A stretch of DNA of 63,479 bases from Bacillus sp. MM2020_1 (GTDB lineage: Bacteria; Bacillota; Bacilli; Bacillales; Cytobacillaceae): positions 1-63,479 of the forward strand of contig JAANMP010000024.1 of NCBI GenBank assembly GCA_011250595.1, written 5' to 3'. Position 1 is the first letter of the stretch. The number at the start of each line of letters is the position of its first letter. The notes under the pieces are model-generated. The model was not told where the DNA came from and did not search any database. It saw only the letters and a list, made by a program, of their open reading frames with translations. Position numbers and translations under genes: made by a program. Shown in pieces: positions 26,155 through 35,729 of the stretch.

Positions 26155-26400
26155 CCGAAAGAGTATTATAGAATTATAATATTCCAGGTATATGAATTCT
26201 ATTTTATTGAAGCCGTACTTAGTAAATCAAGATATATAAAAGAGTTAGTCCTCAGCGCTATATCACCATGGAAACCTAACAGAAGGACCCCGCCCTTCAT
26301 CCTTAATGAAAGAATCACCCGCATAATTGTACTGACAGGTCCTGTCTTTTTATACTTAAAGTAAAGAAACAAAAAAACTACAAGTGAATGTTATCACTTT
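26149..26400. repeat. Duplicated 250-bp intergenic segment, copy B
   Basis: Matches 10002-10255 with few differences. It ends inside the dgoD-terminator hairpin: only the left arm ACTACAAGTG is kept, then the sequence switches to the relic of the winged-helix gene. The switch point is at about 26395-26402. Confidence 0.87.
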
Positions 26401-26587
26401 TAAACAACTAATCAGGAATCTCGAGTTTAACAGCAATATCAAAAATCCATTTGCTTATTATTATGGAATCTTAAACCAAAAGTTTTTTTTCATACTTTAT
26501 GACGAAGCACTTAAAGAGAGGTATGATTCGAAAAATGTAAAAATGGTGCTTAATCTGGGATTGAATCAATCATTAATTAATCCGTGA
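26396..26587 (+). pseudogene. C-terminal relic of a winged-helix protein
   Basis: The frame contains FKQLIRNLEFNSNIKNPFAY, YYGILNQKFFFILYDEALKE and ends NLGLN plus a few residues. It matches the last 55 or so residues of the protein at 54313-55161 (FKQLIRKLKFNRNIKNPFGY and onward). The first 225 residues are missing. It is followed by the same REP-like pair as the intact gene, so gene end and REP were copied together. Confidence 0.85.
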
Positions 26588-26604
26588 CAAGTTCTGCGTT
26601 TATA

Positions 26605-26663
26605 CCACAGGGATAGTTCTTCTCATGGTTATTAATTAGGTTAGTACCGTCAGAACCGTCCCC
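26605..26663. repeat. REP-like inverted pair, family 1, degraded copy
   Basis: GGGATAGTTCTTCTCATGG at the left and CAGAACCGTCCCC at the right, with the shared TTAGGTTAGTACC spacer. The left arm has diverged. It is the counterpart of the copy at 55201-55259. Confidence 0.75.
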
Positions 26664-26732
26664 TTAGCTAGAACAGGCACTTTTTATATAAAACAACTAC
26701 TTCAATCCTATCAACCTATTTCTACACGATGG

Positions 26733-27150
26733 ATTGCTGAATTCGACGAAATTCCATATAGGCTATACTATTCAAACGTTTGGTTAAAACAGCGACAAGT
26801 ACTGATATATAAGCTGTCACCGTAGCAACTGAATTCGAAGATTGTCGTGGACGGCAAGAATATTCTCCAGGAAATTCCCCACCTTTCCACAAAAAGTCTC
26901 TAGTTTCTAAAGAACCTCCTTCATTTGATAAATTCCCCCTCCATTCCCTACTACACAAACGATTGGTTAAAACTCGCCTCAGTACCCACTATGACTAGAT
27001 TTATCCCCTCAAACACATGAAAACAATGTCGATAGCTGTCTCCAACCATGCCTTTGGTTAAAAGGAACCCAGGCGGGCGGCTGAATTAGATTTTCCCTCC
27101 CGTTCAGTTATGCAGCCTAATACTTGAGTGTCCTCTAGTAAACTAGTTAC
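26733..27150 (+). repeat. Dispersed repeat family U, copy 4
   Basis: GGCTATACTATTCAAACGTT, GAACCTCCTTCATTTGATAA, AAACGATTGGTTAAAAC and ACAATGTCGATAGCTGTCTC align with 53700-54110 in the same order. The short frame present in copy 5 is broken here. Between 26590 and 27400 there is no other gene candidate. Confidence 0.78.
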
Positions 27151-27402
27151 AGCAATGCAAGATACAATTCCATCCAGGATTAGAGTCTAAAATTCTTAGT
27201 GTAACAAAATACACATTGATTAAATAGAAGAAAAAACTACTTATTTTTTATAAAATTCAGATATTTATTTATATTGTTTATATTCATAACATTGTGATAG
27301 ATTAAAGCGATATAAAGGCTCCCTTTGTAAGAATTCTGGGAGATGAATAAATTAAAGTTTTACCATTTGACCTTTTTAGGTTAACAAGGAGGAATGCATT
27401 AA

Positions 27403-28374
27403 ATGAAAAAAAGGGCATTAGCAGTAACCGTATTAATCATACTCTCCATTATCACTGTTACAGTCGTTGGAGCAAAAGCGTTATATGTAACAAAACCAGT
27501 GCCAAAAGAGGAAAGACATTCTATTTCTGAAATTGTCAGTCCTAGTAGTAAGTGGGAAAAGGTAGCTGTCGGAAGTGGATTTATGGAGGGAATTAATTTC
27601 GACCGCAGCGGAAATATCTGGATGGTTAGTCCGCCCACAGGTGAAATTATTAAGGTTGAAGACGATAAGGTTTCAATCATAGAAAAATATGCAGGGCTCC
27701 TCCCTGTAGGGGCAAAGTTTCACAAGGATGGACGCCTTTTTATCACGGATGTTACTGGAACACTCTATGCCTATGACCCTATTACTGGAGATCGCACGAC
27801 CATTGTTGATTCTTACAATGGCAGCCCTTTAAAAGGACTAAATGACCTTGTGTTTGACCAAGATGGTGGACTTTACTTTACAGAGCCAATGGGATCCAGT
27901 GCAACGAAACCAACAGGACGTGTCTTCTACTTGCCACCGAATAGTAAAGAACCAGTACTCTTTCAAGAAGGTATTGCTTATCCAAATGGGATTGCGATTT
28001 CAGCGAACAGTCAACGTGTTTATATCTCTGAGTTCGCTACAAACCGGATTATCTCCGTACCTTCAAAGAATGCCAAAGACGCACGTGAAACGCCGTTTGT
28101 CTTCGGTCAATTTGAAGGCGGGATCGGTCCAGATGGTTTAGCCGTCGATACGGAAGGCAATCTTTACGTAGCCCATTTCCAGGCTGGTGAAATTGTCGTA
28201 CTTGATGCAAGTGGATTTAAATACGGTACCATTCGCCTGCCTAAGGATGAGGGGACTTTTACTACCAATCTGACCTTTCATAATGGATACCTTTATGTAA
28301 CAGAGTCATCGAAAAATGAAGTCTGGCGTATTGAAGTCAAAAAGGAAGGCTTGCAGCCTTACGGGTTACAATAG
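27403..28374 (+). CDS. Membrane-anchored SMP-30/gluconolactonase-like beta-propeller protein
   Basis: A 323-residue protein preceded by AAGGAGG. Residues about 4-27 form one hydrophobic helix (ALAVTVLIILSIITVTVVGA), probably an uncleaved anchor, so the propeller should lie outside. SMP-30/LRE-type blades follow: EGINFDRSGNIWMVSPPTGE, LNDLVFDQDGGLYFTEP, YPNGIAISANSQRVYISE and GPDGLAVDTEGNLYVAHF. The Glu, Asn, Asn and Asp at the starts of these motifs are in the positions of the family's metal ligands, so lactonase-type activity is plausible. The substrate is not visible. The gene stands alone and is followed by a strong terminator. Confidence 0.8.
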   Translation: MKKRALAVTVLIILSIITVTVVGAKALYVTKPVPKEERHSISEIVSPSSKWEKVAVGSGFMEGINFDRSGNIWMVSPPTGEIIKVEDDKVSIIEKYAGLLPVGAKFHKDGRLFITDVTGTLYAYDPITGDRTTIVDSYNGSPLKGLNDLVFDQDGGLYFTEPMGSSATKPTGRVFYLPPNSKEPVLFQEGIAYPNGIAISANSQRVYISEFATNRIISVPSKNAKDARETPFVFGQFEGGIGPDGLAVDTEGNLYVAHFQAGEIVVLDASGFKYGTIRLPKDEGTFTTNLTFHNGYLYVTESSKNEVWRIEVKKEGLQPYGLQ

Positions 28375-28460
28375 AACTAACAATGATAGAGTTTTCCAAG
28401 GATAATTTATAGACAGAAGAAAATAGTTTCTCTCTTCTACAAAGATCTCTCGGGTTTTTT

Positions 28461-28500
28461 AAGGGCTGTCACAAAACCTTTTTGTGACAGCCCTTTTTTT
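28461..28500 (+). terminator. Terminator after the SMP-30-like gene
   Basis: AGGGCTGTCACAAA and TTTGTGACAGCCCT form a perfect 14-base stem with a short loop, followed by TTTTTT. Confidence 0.92.
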
Positions 28501-28641
28501 GCCAACTATGAAGGCTTGGTGATACCTCGTTAATCTGTATAACTGCCCCTATCTATGGTAAGGGTTCACCATAATGCATCTAAATGAGGTTTTCTGTTAT
28601 ACCCCACTAAGGAAGCAACGCCGCCTTGAAGCGATAAGGCA

Positions 28642-30066
28642 TTACTTAATCACTACATAATCCAAATCAACTAGTTTTGCGTAACTAACAATTTGGTCTG
28701 TTGTTAAATATAATGAAACAACTGTATGGTGTCCGCCGCCATTTTCAATCCAAGCTTTTACACCGTCCTGGAAGTTTGGCTTAATTTTCCATTGCACGCG
28801 GGCAACCGGAAGTTTTGGAGCTGGCACAGTTGGCTCGAATGCCGAAACTTCGTTGATCAAAAGTTTATAATGGGTACCGAAGTCAGCCATTGAAACAACG
28901 ACACCTTCTCCTGCTTTACCGTCAAATACTAAACGTGCCGGATCTTCACGATTGCCAATTCCTAATGGAGAAACGATAATTGTTGGTTTATTGCTTGCTA
29001 AAGATGGGTCGACTTCAAGCATATGGGATTGAAGAGCGGATTCTTGACCCAAAGCTAATTCATAGGTGTAATCTTCCATGAAGCCGGTTGATTGGTTACG
29101 GCTCATGACTTTAAGTAAACGATCGAGTGCAGCAGTTTTCCAATCTCCTTCACCGGCAAAGCCATATCCTTGCGCCATCAAACGTTGAACCGCTAGACCA
29201 GGAAGCTGTTTCATACCATACAAATCTTCAAAGTTAGTAGTGAAGGCATTGTAACCGCCGTCATCAAGGAAGCGTTTAATCGCAATTTCATAGCTTGCTT
29301 GAACTCTTACGCTCGCTTCCCAAGCTTCTCTGCTGTAAGTCCCATAATCAAATTCATAAAGGTTTTCATATTCGGCAAATAATGCATCAATTTCTTCGTC
29401 CGTAACAGCATTCACGTATTGAACCAGGTCTCCAATACCAAAGTAGTCCACTGTCCAGCCAAATTGAATTTGTGCTTCCACTTTATCTCCTTCAGTAACG
29501 CCAACGTTACGCATGTTGTCACCAAAGCGAGCAACTTTGATGTTGAAGCTTTCGTTATAAGCAACCGCTACGTCCATCCATTCGGCAATTTGCTTTTGCA
29601 CTTCAGGGCGCTGCCAGTAACCGACAACTACTTTATTTTGTTTTTTCAAACGGGCATTGATGAAACCATACTCACGGTCGCCATGAGCAGATTGGTTCAG
29701 GTTCATGAAGTCCATATCAATCGTAGCCCAAGGAATGCTTTCATTAAATTGTGTTGCAAGGTGAAGCAATGGTTTCTGTAATAATTTCGTACCGCGAATC
29801 CACATTTTTGCAGGTGAGAAAGTATGCATCCAAGTGATCACACCGGCAACCTCGTCACGATAGTTGACTTCTTTCATAATACTGGTGATTTTATCTGCAC
29901 TGACAGCTAAATCTTGCAATACAATCAGATATGGTAAAACACCGCTTTCATTTAAGGCGTCGGTCATCGTTTGTGCATGAGCCTTGACTTCTGCTAACGC
30001 TTCTTCCCCATAAAGATGCTGTGAACCTACAACAAACCAAAATTCCTTTTTACCTGTTGTTGTCAT
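28642..30066 (-). CDS. araA: L-arabinose isomerase
   Basis: The product has 474 residues, the usual length for bacterial AraA (about 475-500). It starts [20 protein letters not shown], a conserved AraA N-terminus. [29 protein letters not shown] and the metal-site region FMEDYTYEL with the C-terminal HHTVVSLY motif are all present. It converts L-arabinose to L-ribulose in the cytosol. It is the last gene of the operon ordered araB-araD-araA, controlled by the AraR operators at 32511-32670. No obvious terminator follows in the 140 bases after the stop. Confidence 0.97.
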   Translation of the reverse strand: MTTTGKKEFWFVVGSQHLYGEEALAEVKAHAQTMTDALNESGVLPYLIVLQDLAVSADKITSIMKEVNYRDEVAGVITWMHTFSPAKMWIRGTKLLQKPLLHLATQFNESIPWATIDMDFMNLNQSAHGDREYGFINARLKKQNKVVVGYWQRPEVQKQIAEWMDVAVAYNESFNIKVARFGDNMRNVGVTEGDKVEAQIQFGWTVDYFGIGDLVQYVNAVTDEEIDALFAEYENLYEFDYGTYSREAWEASVRVQASYEIAIKRFLDDGGYNAFTTNFEDLYGMKQLPGLAVQRLMAQGYGFAGEGDWKTAALDRLLKVMSRNQSTGFMEDYTYELALGQESALQSHMLEVDPSLASNKPTIIVSPLGIGNREDPARLVFDGKAGEGVVVSMADFGTHYKLLINEVSAFEPTVPAPKLPVARVQWKIKPNFQDGVKAWIENGGGHHTVVSLYLTTDQIVSYAKLVDLDYVVIK

Positions 30067-30101
30067 AATGGATCCTCTTTTCTTAGATTAATAGTTTTTT
30101 G

Positions 30102-30797
30102 TTATTTTTGCCCGTAATAGGCATGCTTTCCATGTTTTCTCAGATAGTGCTTGTCTAAAATACTTTGCGGTAATAATTCAGCAAAACTGTTTAATTGTCG
30201 GGCAAATAAATTCATTTTCGAAACTTCCTCTAGCACTACACTATTCATTACCGCTGTTTTTACATCTTTGCCCCAAGTAAACGGCGCATGACCATGCAGT
30301 AGGACACCGGGAACTGCTAAAATATCCAGCCCGCGCTCTTCAAAGGTTTCGATGATGACTTTACCGGTTTCCACTTCATAACCGCGGTCAATCTCCTCTT
30401 GTGTCAAAAAGCGGGCACATGGAATGGAGCCATAGAATGTGTCTGCATGAGTCGTTCCCATTGCTGGAACATCCAGACCGGCTTGAGCCCAAACAGTCGC
30501 CCAGGTTGAATGAGTGTGCACGATGCCGCCGATTTCCGGATAATGTCTATACAGCACGGCATGAGTGGCTGTGTCTGATGAAGGGTTCATCTCACCTTCC
30601 ACAACATTTCCATCTAAATCAACAACCACCATGTCACTCGGTTTCATTTTTTCATAATCAACACCGCTCGGTTTGATGACGAACAATCCGCTATCACGAT
30701 CAATTCCACTTGCATTGCCCCAAGTGTATTTGACCAGTCCATGCTTTGGTAATTCCAAATTGGCTTGAAATACTTCTTCTTTCAGTCTATCTAACAC
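30102..30797 (-). CDS. araD: L-ribulose-5-phosphate 4-epimerase
   Basis: A 231-residue class II aldolase fold protein, starting MLDRLKEEVFQANLELPKHG. Substrate- and metal-binding motifs are visible: TWGNASGIDRD, IKPSGVDYEKM, GGIVHTHSTWATVWAQAG with two zinc-ligand histidines, and VLLHGHAPFTWGKD with a third. It converts L-ribulose 5-phosphate to D-xylulose 5-phosphate. It lies 22 bases after araB and 35 bases before araA in the same transcript. Confidence 0.97.
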   Translation of the reverse strand: MLDRLKEEVFQANLELPKHGLVKYTWGNASGIDRDSGLFVIKPSGVDYEKMKPSDMVVVDLDGNVVEGEMNPSSDTATHAVLYRHYPEIGGIVHTHSTWATVWAQAGLDVPAMGTTHADTFYGSIPCARFLTQEEIDRGYEVETGKVIIETFEERGLDILAVPGVLLHGHAPFTWGKDVKTAVMNSVVLEEVSKMNLFARQLNSFAELLPQSILDKHYLRKHGKHAYYGQK

Positions 30798-30819
30798 GCA
30801 GATCCCCTCCGTTTCCCGC

Positions 30820-32430
30820 TCATACCGTCAATTTTTCAACGGCAGCCTGTTCAATCACTAAGCCTTTTTTGTAACGTTCAATGAATACTTCAAACCCTAT
30901 AACGTCAAATCCATCAGGGAAAATTTCCAGCCTCTCAACCTCTTCAAAAACCTTTTTGTCGAGGAAGTCGTCTAAACTTTCATTTTGCTCTTTGGTCATC
31001 ATGTACGAAGCAAGAATGGCCATTCCCCACGCTCCGCCTTCTCCGGCTGTTTCCATAACGGTGACGGGAGTATTCATGGCAGCGGCGATAATTTTCTGGC
31101 CGACAACAGGGGTTTTAAATAAACCACCATGAGCTAAAATACTGTCAATCGCCACGCTTTCATTATTTGTTAAAATATCCATGCCGATTTTCAAAGCACC
31201 AAAGGCAGTATAAAGATGAGTCCGCATAAAGTTCGCTAAATTGAAGCGGCTCTCAGGTGTCCGGACAAATAGCGGCCGTCCTTGCTCCAACCCAGTAATA
31301 TTTTCACCTGAAAGATATCCGTAGCTTAGTAAGCCTCCGCCATCCGAGTCAGCTTCGAGTGCTTTATTCAGCATCACCCCGAATAACTTATTGGTGTCAA
31401 CCGTTTGTCCCATTGCCTCATAAAACTCACGGAACAATCCCATCCAGGCATTAAGATCACTTGAACAGTTATTGGCATGTACCATTGCCACCGGACTGCC
31501 GCTTGGTGTCGTGACCAAATCAATTTCTGGATATACCTTTGAAAGTTCTTTTTCTAATACAATCATCGCAAAAACAGAGGTTCCGACCGAAACATTCCCG
31601 GTCCGTTTCCTCACACTGTTCGTTGCAACCATCCCGGTCCCGGCGTCACCTTCCGGCGGACAAAGTGGAATGCCCGATTGTAAATTTTGTGAACGATCCA
31701 GAATCTTCGCTCCAACTTCAGTTAATGAACCTGCTTGTTCTCCAGAAATGTAGACTTGGGGAAGAATATCTCTCAGCTCCCAGTGATACCCCTTTGGTGC
31801 AATGTGTTCATTAAACTGTTTGACCATAGATTCATTGTAATCCAGCGTTGATTCATCAATCGGGAACATGCCTGAAGCATCCCCAATGCCAATCGCTTTT
31901 TTACCAGTTAGCAGCCAGTGAATGTATCCAGCTAAAGTGGTAATAAAATCAACGCGAGGCAAATGCTTTTCGCCGTTTAAAATGGCTTGATAAAGGTGGG
32001 CAATACTCCACCGTTCAGGGATATTAAATTGAAATAGATTGGTTAATTCTTTTGCTGCGGCACCGGTTGTTGCATTACGCCAGGTCCGAAACGGAACAAG
32101 CAGCTCACCAGTGTAATCAAAAGCCATATAACCGTGCATCATGGCAGAAATTCCAATAGAACCAATGGTTCGAATGGTAACACCATAATTTCGTTCAACT
32201 TCTTGCTTCATTTCACTATAAGCTGTTTGCAAACCAGTAATAATATCAACTAAGTTGTAGGTCCAAAATCCATCTTCTAAGCGGTTTTCCCACTCATAAC
32301 TTCCAGATGCGATTGTTCCAAAATTTTTATCAATCAACACCGCTTTAATACGTGTGGATCCGAATTCGATTCCAATAGAAGTCTCTCCCATGGTAATCGC
32401 TTGTTTAATGTTTGCTCGATTCGCTTTCAC
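30820..32430 (-). CDS. araB: Ribulokinase (FGGY family)
   Basis: I place the start at the GTG at 32430 after GGAGAGGGG, giving a product of about 536 residues; a longer frame to 32466 lacks a ribosome binding site. The phosphate-1 motif is [15 protein letters not shown], followed by [31 protein letters not shown] and the FGGY region [30 protein letters not shown] is the C-terminal adenosine-binding motif. This is the Firmicute ATP-dependent ribulokinase type found in ara operons of lactobacilli and bacilli, which is distant from E. coli AraB. It is the first gene of araB-araD-araA. A decayed paralogue of its first 125 codons lies at 40001-40379. Confidence 0.93.
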   Translation of the reverse strand: MKANRANIKQAITMGETSIGIEFGSTRIKAVLIDKNFGTIASGSYEWENRLEDGFWTYNLVDIITGLQTAYSEMKQEVERNYGVTIRTIGSIGISAMMHGYMAFDYTGELLVPFRTWRNATTGAAAKELTNLFQFNIPERWSIAHLYQAILNGEKHLPRVDFITTLAGYIHWLLTGKKAIGIGDASGMFPIDESTLDYNESMVKQFNEHIAPKGYHWELRDILPQVYISGEQAGSLTEVGAKILDRSQNLQSGIPLCPPEGDAGTGMVATNSVRKRTGNVSVGTSVFAMIVLEKELSKVYPEIDLVTTPSGSPVAMVHANNCSSDLNAWMGLFREFYEAMGQTVDTNKLFGVMLNKALEADSDGGGLLSYGYLSGENITGLEQGRPLFVRTPESRFNLANFMRTHLYTAFGALKIGMDILTNNESVAIDSILAHGGLFKTPVVGQKIIAAAMNTPVTVMETAGEGGAWGMAILASYMMTKEQNESLDDFLDKKVFEEVERLEIFPDGFDVIGFEVFIERYKKGLVIEQAAVEKLTV

Positions 32431-32510
32431 CGTTAATCCCCTCTCCGATAGCGGTTTCAATATCATCTGTAAACTAAGAAGGAGCTTTCCTTTTACAAAC
32501 CTAGTATATT

Positions 32511-32670
32511 TTTTGTGCGTACATTTGTCAACTAAAAGTAATATATGTACCTACAAATTAAAAATGTCTTGTTATCCTTAAATTAAGTGACATTTCATCA
32601 GACTTTTTTCAAAAATTATGACTATGTTTTCGTTTTAATAAAACTATGATAAAATATGTCCATACAAATA
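32511..32670. promoter_or_regulatory. AraR operators between araB and araR
   Basis: Three near-palindromes of the AraR type (ATTTGTACGTACAAAT-like) lie in the divergent region: TTTTGTGCGTACATTTGT (32511-32528), ATATATGTACCTACAAAT (32541-32558) and AATATGTCCATACAAATA (32653-32670). The first two flank the likely araB promoter with centres about 31 bases apart; the third lies just before araR and fits autoregulation. Confidence 0.82.
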
Positions 32671-32721
32671 TTCCAAGTAAAATCAATTTGCACATGAACA
32701 ACTATGAAAGATGTGAGTGAA

Positions 32722-33813
32722 ATGAAGACAAAGTATCAGGTCATAATTGATGATATTAAAAGTAAAATTCTTTCCGGGGATTACAGCATCGGCGAACAAA
32801 TCCCCACTGAATCCGTCCTGCAGGAAAAGTACAATGTCAGCAGACACACGGTTCGAAAGGCCATTTTAGATCTGGCGAATGAGGGATTCCTAAGAAGTGA
32901 AAAAGGCTCTGGCACCTATGTCAGCAACAAATATCAATCAAAATCCACTAAAGGTTCCACGAATAAAACCATCGGGGTCATGACGACTTACATTTCTGAT
33001 TACATTTTCCCGTCTATTATTCGCGGAATTGAAACAAGATTGAAAGAGGATAATTATTCGTTGCTGCTAGCCAGTACCAATAACGATGTAGAACAAGAAA
33101 AAAGGGCTTTGGAAATGATGCTGGCATATGGCGTCGATGGTTTGATCATTGAACCTACGAAAAGCAATCAATACAATCCCAATATTGCTTACTACCTATC
33201 GTTCAAGGAACATGATGTTCCATTGATCATGATCAATGCGTTTTATGAAGAATTGGATGTGCCCTTCCTTTGCCTCGATGACACGCAGTCCAGCTATCTC
33301 GCAACAAAGGAATTGATTTCAAAAGGCCACATGCAAATTGGACTCATTGCAAAAATAGACGACCTGCAAGGTAAGTATCGAATGAAGGGGTATATCAAAG
33401 CGCTTGGTGAAGCCAAATTGCGCTTTCAACCAGAGCAAGTGCTTTCGTTCACAACAGAGACAAAGCCGGACCTGTCCCGAAACTTGAAGAAGTTCCTGAT
33501 TGAAAATAGAGACATGTTAACAGCCATTGTTTGCTATAACGACGAGGTAGGGTTGGAAGTGGCAAATGTATGTAGACAAATTGATCTTCCTATCCCGGAA
33601 AAACTATCTATTATCGGCCAGGACAATTCCTATATTGCCAAAAATGCAAATATCAAGTTAACCACATTGACACACCCACAGGAACAAATGGGACGTGATG
33701 CAGCTGATTGGGTCATTAAAAAATTGCAGGGAAAAAAGGACCTGCCAAACGAAACCTATTATCAGCCGGAGTTGATTGAAGGGGAAACGGTGAAAGAATT
33801 AGACGTAGAATAA
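32722..33813 (+). CDS. araR: AraR arabinose repressor (GntR HTH plus LacI-type sensor)
   Basis: From the ATG at 32722 the protein has 363 residues. Residues about 1-70 form a GntR winged helix (KYQVIIDDIKSKILSGDY, then PTESVLQEKYNVSRHTVRKA). A LacI/periplasmic-binding-type sensor domain follows (KTIGVMTTYISDYIFPSIIR, then AYGVDGLIIEPTKSN, then IPEKLSIIGQDNSY). This chimera is diagnostic of AraR. It represses ara genes and releases DNA when L-arabinose binds. An ATG at 32704 is possible, but neither start has a strong ribosome binding site. The gene is divergent from araB and shares the operators at 32511-32670. Confidence 0.95.
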   Translation: MKTKYQVIIDDIKSKILSGDYSIGEQIPTESVLQEKYNVSRHTVRKAILDLANEGFLRSEKGSGTYVSNKYQSKSTKGSTNKTIGVMTTYISDYIFPSIIRGIETRLKEDNYSLLLASTNNDVEQEKRALEMMLAYGVDGLIIEPTKSNQYNPNIAYYLSFKEHDVPLIMINAFYEELDVPFLCLDDTQSSYLATKELISKGHMQIGLIAKIDDLQGKYRMKGYIKALGEAKLRFQPEQVLSFTTETKPDLSRNLKKFLIENRDMLTAIVCYNDEVGLEVANVCRQIDLPIPEKLSIIGQDNSYIAKNANIKLTTLTHPQEQMGRDAADWVIKKLQGKKDLPNETYYQPELIEGETVKELDVE

Positions 33814-33856
33814 TCTTCGAACGCACGATTGGCCATAATGCCTTTGCACAGCACAT

Positions 33857-33888
33857 CTCGTGAATATGAGTTCATTCATATTCATGAG
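33857..33888 (+). terminator. Hairpin downstream of araR
   Basis: CTCGTGAATATG and CATATTCATGAG form a 12-base stem with one wobble pair. The T-run is about 20 bases further on, so it may not be a classical terminator. Confidence 0.45.
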
Positions 33889-33984
33889 GTGTAATGGTGT
33901 GTGACTGTGTATTTTTTTCATAATCAGTTATCCCCGTCTAAATAATTCCCACGAAATAATCCATCCTACGAAACATGCCATCTG

Positions 33985-34658
33985 ACCTTTTGAATGCTGA
34001 CTGAAGAGCTTAGTTTTACCAAAACAGCGATAAAGCTTAAATATGCACAATCCTGTATTTCTGCCCAGATTCAGGCCCTTGAAGCTGAATTTAGTGTCCC
34101 TCTTTTTGAACGGATCGGCAAACGAATAGGTTTAACAGAATCGGGAAAACGCTTGAAAAAATATACGGACGAAATTCTTCGCATGGTGGAAGAGTCATTT
34201 ATCACTGTTCCAGATGATTCTGAGCCTTCTGGTACCATCACCATCGGATCAGCAGAAAGTCTTTGTACTTATCGATTCTCCCCCATCCGGATCATCCTCT
34301 GGTTCATTACAATCAGGTTCAGCCAACTGATTTGAAAGACGAGACCCTTCTCGTGAGGGAGCCGGGATGTACGTACCGTATGATGTTTGAGCAATGTTTG
34401 GCAGATTCAGGAATGAGAGGTTTTCTGAAAATTGAGATTGCTAGTGTAGAGGCAATAAAACAATGTGTAATAAATGGACTTGGGGTCGCACTGTTACCGG
34501 AGATGGTGGCGGCAAAAGAAGGAGAATGAAAGCAGCTTGCTGCCCTTCATTGGTGCGGTCAAACATTCGGGATTACGACACAGCTGTGTTGGCATAAAGA
34601 CAAGTGGATTTCACCAGCTTTACGGGCTTTTATAGAGATGACAAACGAATATATTTAG
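33985..34658 (+). pseudogene. LysR-family regulator, degraded
   Basis: The N-terminal winged helix is readable (EELSFTKTAIKLKYAQSCIS, then PLFERIGKRIGLTESGKRL) but lacks a start: a TGA lies just upstream. After GTITIGSAESLCTYR the frame shifts and the middle of the effector domain is missing. The end is readable in another frame (LKDETLLVREPGCTYRMMFE, VINGLGVALLPEMVAAKEGE), then a TGA, then a continuing tail (LHWCGQTFGITTQL, FIEMTNEYI) to a stop at 34658. Frameshift, internal deletion and nonsense codon make it a clear pseudogene. Confidence 0.85.
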
Positions 34659-34759
34659 AAAAAAATTGAACTCACCCAATTTGTGGTACGGCTCACCGTA
34701 ACGCTTGCATTTTTAAATTAAAACTTCCTTTATATAAAGAGTCTTGTCCTTCAGTAACT

Positions 34760-34910
34760 AGCGAAAGTAAAATAAGCGGAGATTTTTCCGTTAGATGCAG
34801 AATAGAGCTCGCTTCCTAGGTATATAAGAGGAGAAATTCCGCTTATGCAAAGCAAAATTACCCATTTTTCACGTTTCTCGAATCAATAGGGGGAATTTCT
34901 CCGTCTATTT
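34760..34910. repeat. Four-hairpin repeat family H, copy 3 (diverged, shortened)
   Basis: AATAAGCGGAGATTTTTCCG, GAGGAGAAATTCCGCTTATG and AGGGGGAATTTCTCCGTCTA match the first three palindromes of copies 1 and 2; the fourth is missing. A short trace of family U (GAGGCTTCTCTTTAACTT) follows at about 35015. The rest of 34911-35271 holds a 9-base inverted repeat (35184-35212) and no gene. Confidence 0.75.
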
Positions 34911-35271
34911 ATCAGATCGGGATGCTTAACCTGGTCGCCCAACCGATAAGAGCGGTCTCGTCCAGTTCATCCCCAGCTATCGGCCAATCACTTGCTGAAC
35001 AATCTGTTTGCATCGACGAGGCTTCTCTTTAACTTAATTTAATGACTCGTTAAGGAACCTTTTTGTTTGTATCCAAGATCAGTATTATTAAAGTTGAGTT
35101 AAAATTAAGACTTATAAATTTATCTTGCACTTGCTTATAGGGTTAAGACCCCCACTTCAAGGCAAGGTATAGCGGGATTTACCAATCAGGTGTGTAGAAT
35201 AACCACCTGATTTCCCGAGTTTCAGCTTGCTAAAACGAGTTCACTCTTAAAAATTTTTCAATTCAAAAGAA

Positions 35272-35526
35272 TCACTCAGTTTCTATTTTCACCTGCTCCT
35301 GATTCGTTTTATCGTCGTTTTTTACAGGTTTCTCTTTCATCTTCCACATTTGCACTGCAGAGTATGCGGTGTACAGAATTACAATAATAATACACCCATA
35401 AAAAATGAGATTTAACAACGACCACATTTGACCTTTTTGTCTATCTTGAAGCATTGCTTGAACTAGCCATGCGAAACACGTAATAGAGGTCAAGGCATAT
35501 AGGCGTGATTTTGCTTTATCGTTCAT
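35272..35526 (-). CDS. Small two-helix membrane protein
   Basis: An 84-residue protein: MNDKAKSRLYALTSITCFAW starts a first hydrophobic segment, and NLIFYGCIIIVILYTAYSAV is a clear second helix. The tail is charged (KEKPVKNDDKTNQEQVKIE). A GGGAGT-type ribosome binding site precedes the ATG. I do not recognise a family. It lies 200 bases after the end of the sugar transporter operon on the same strand, but no feature links them. Confidence 0.5.
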   Translation of the reverse strand: MNDKAKSRLYALTSITCFAWLVQAMLQDRQKGQMWSLLNLIFYGCIIIVILYTAYSAVQMWKMKEKPVKNDDKTNQEQVKIETE

Positions 35527-35729
35527 TCTACTCCCTCTTTAAACCCCAAATTTCTTCATTACAGGAATGCTGCTTATTTTTCAGGTAAACTATTGGATCT
35601 GCTTGATAGTCAATAGTCTGTTGACGATATAAATATTTTCTCGCGTCTTAGTTTATACCAACTCACTGCTTACCGAAACCTCAACTATTGCAATAATCTT
35701 TTATATATAGAGTCAAATTTGCTAATATA

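Noticed and set aside
29419..29781. 120-codon frame on the plus strand
   Set aside because: It is antisense to araA and shows no protein family features.
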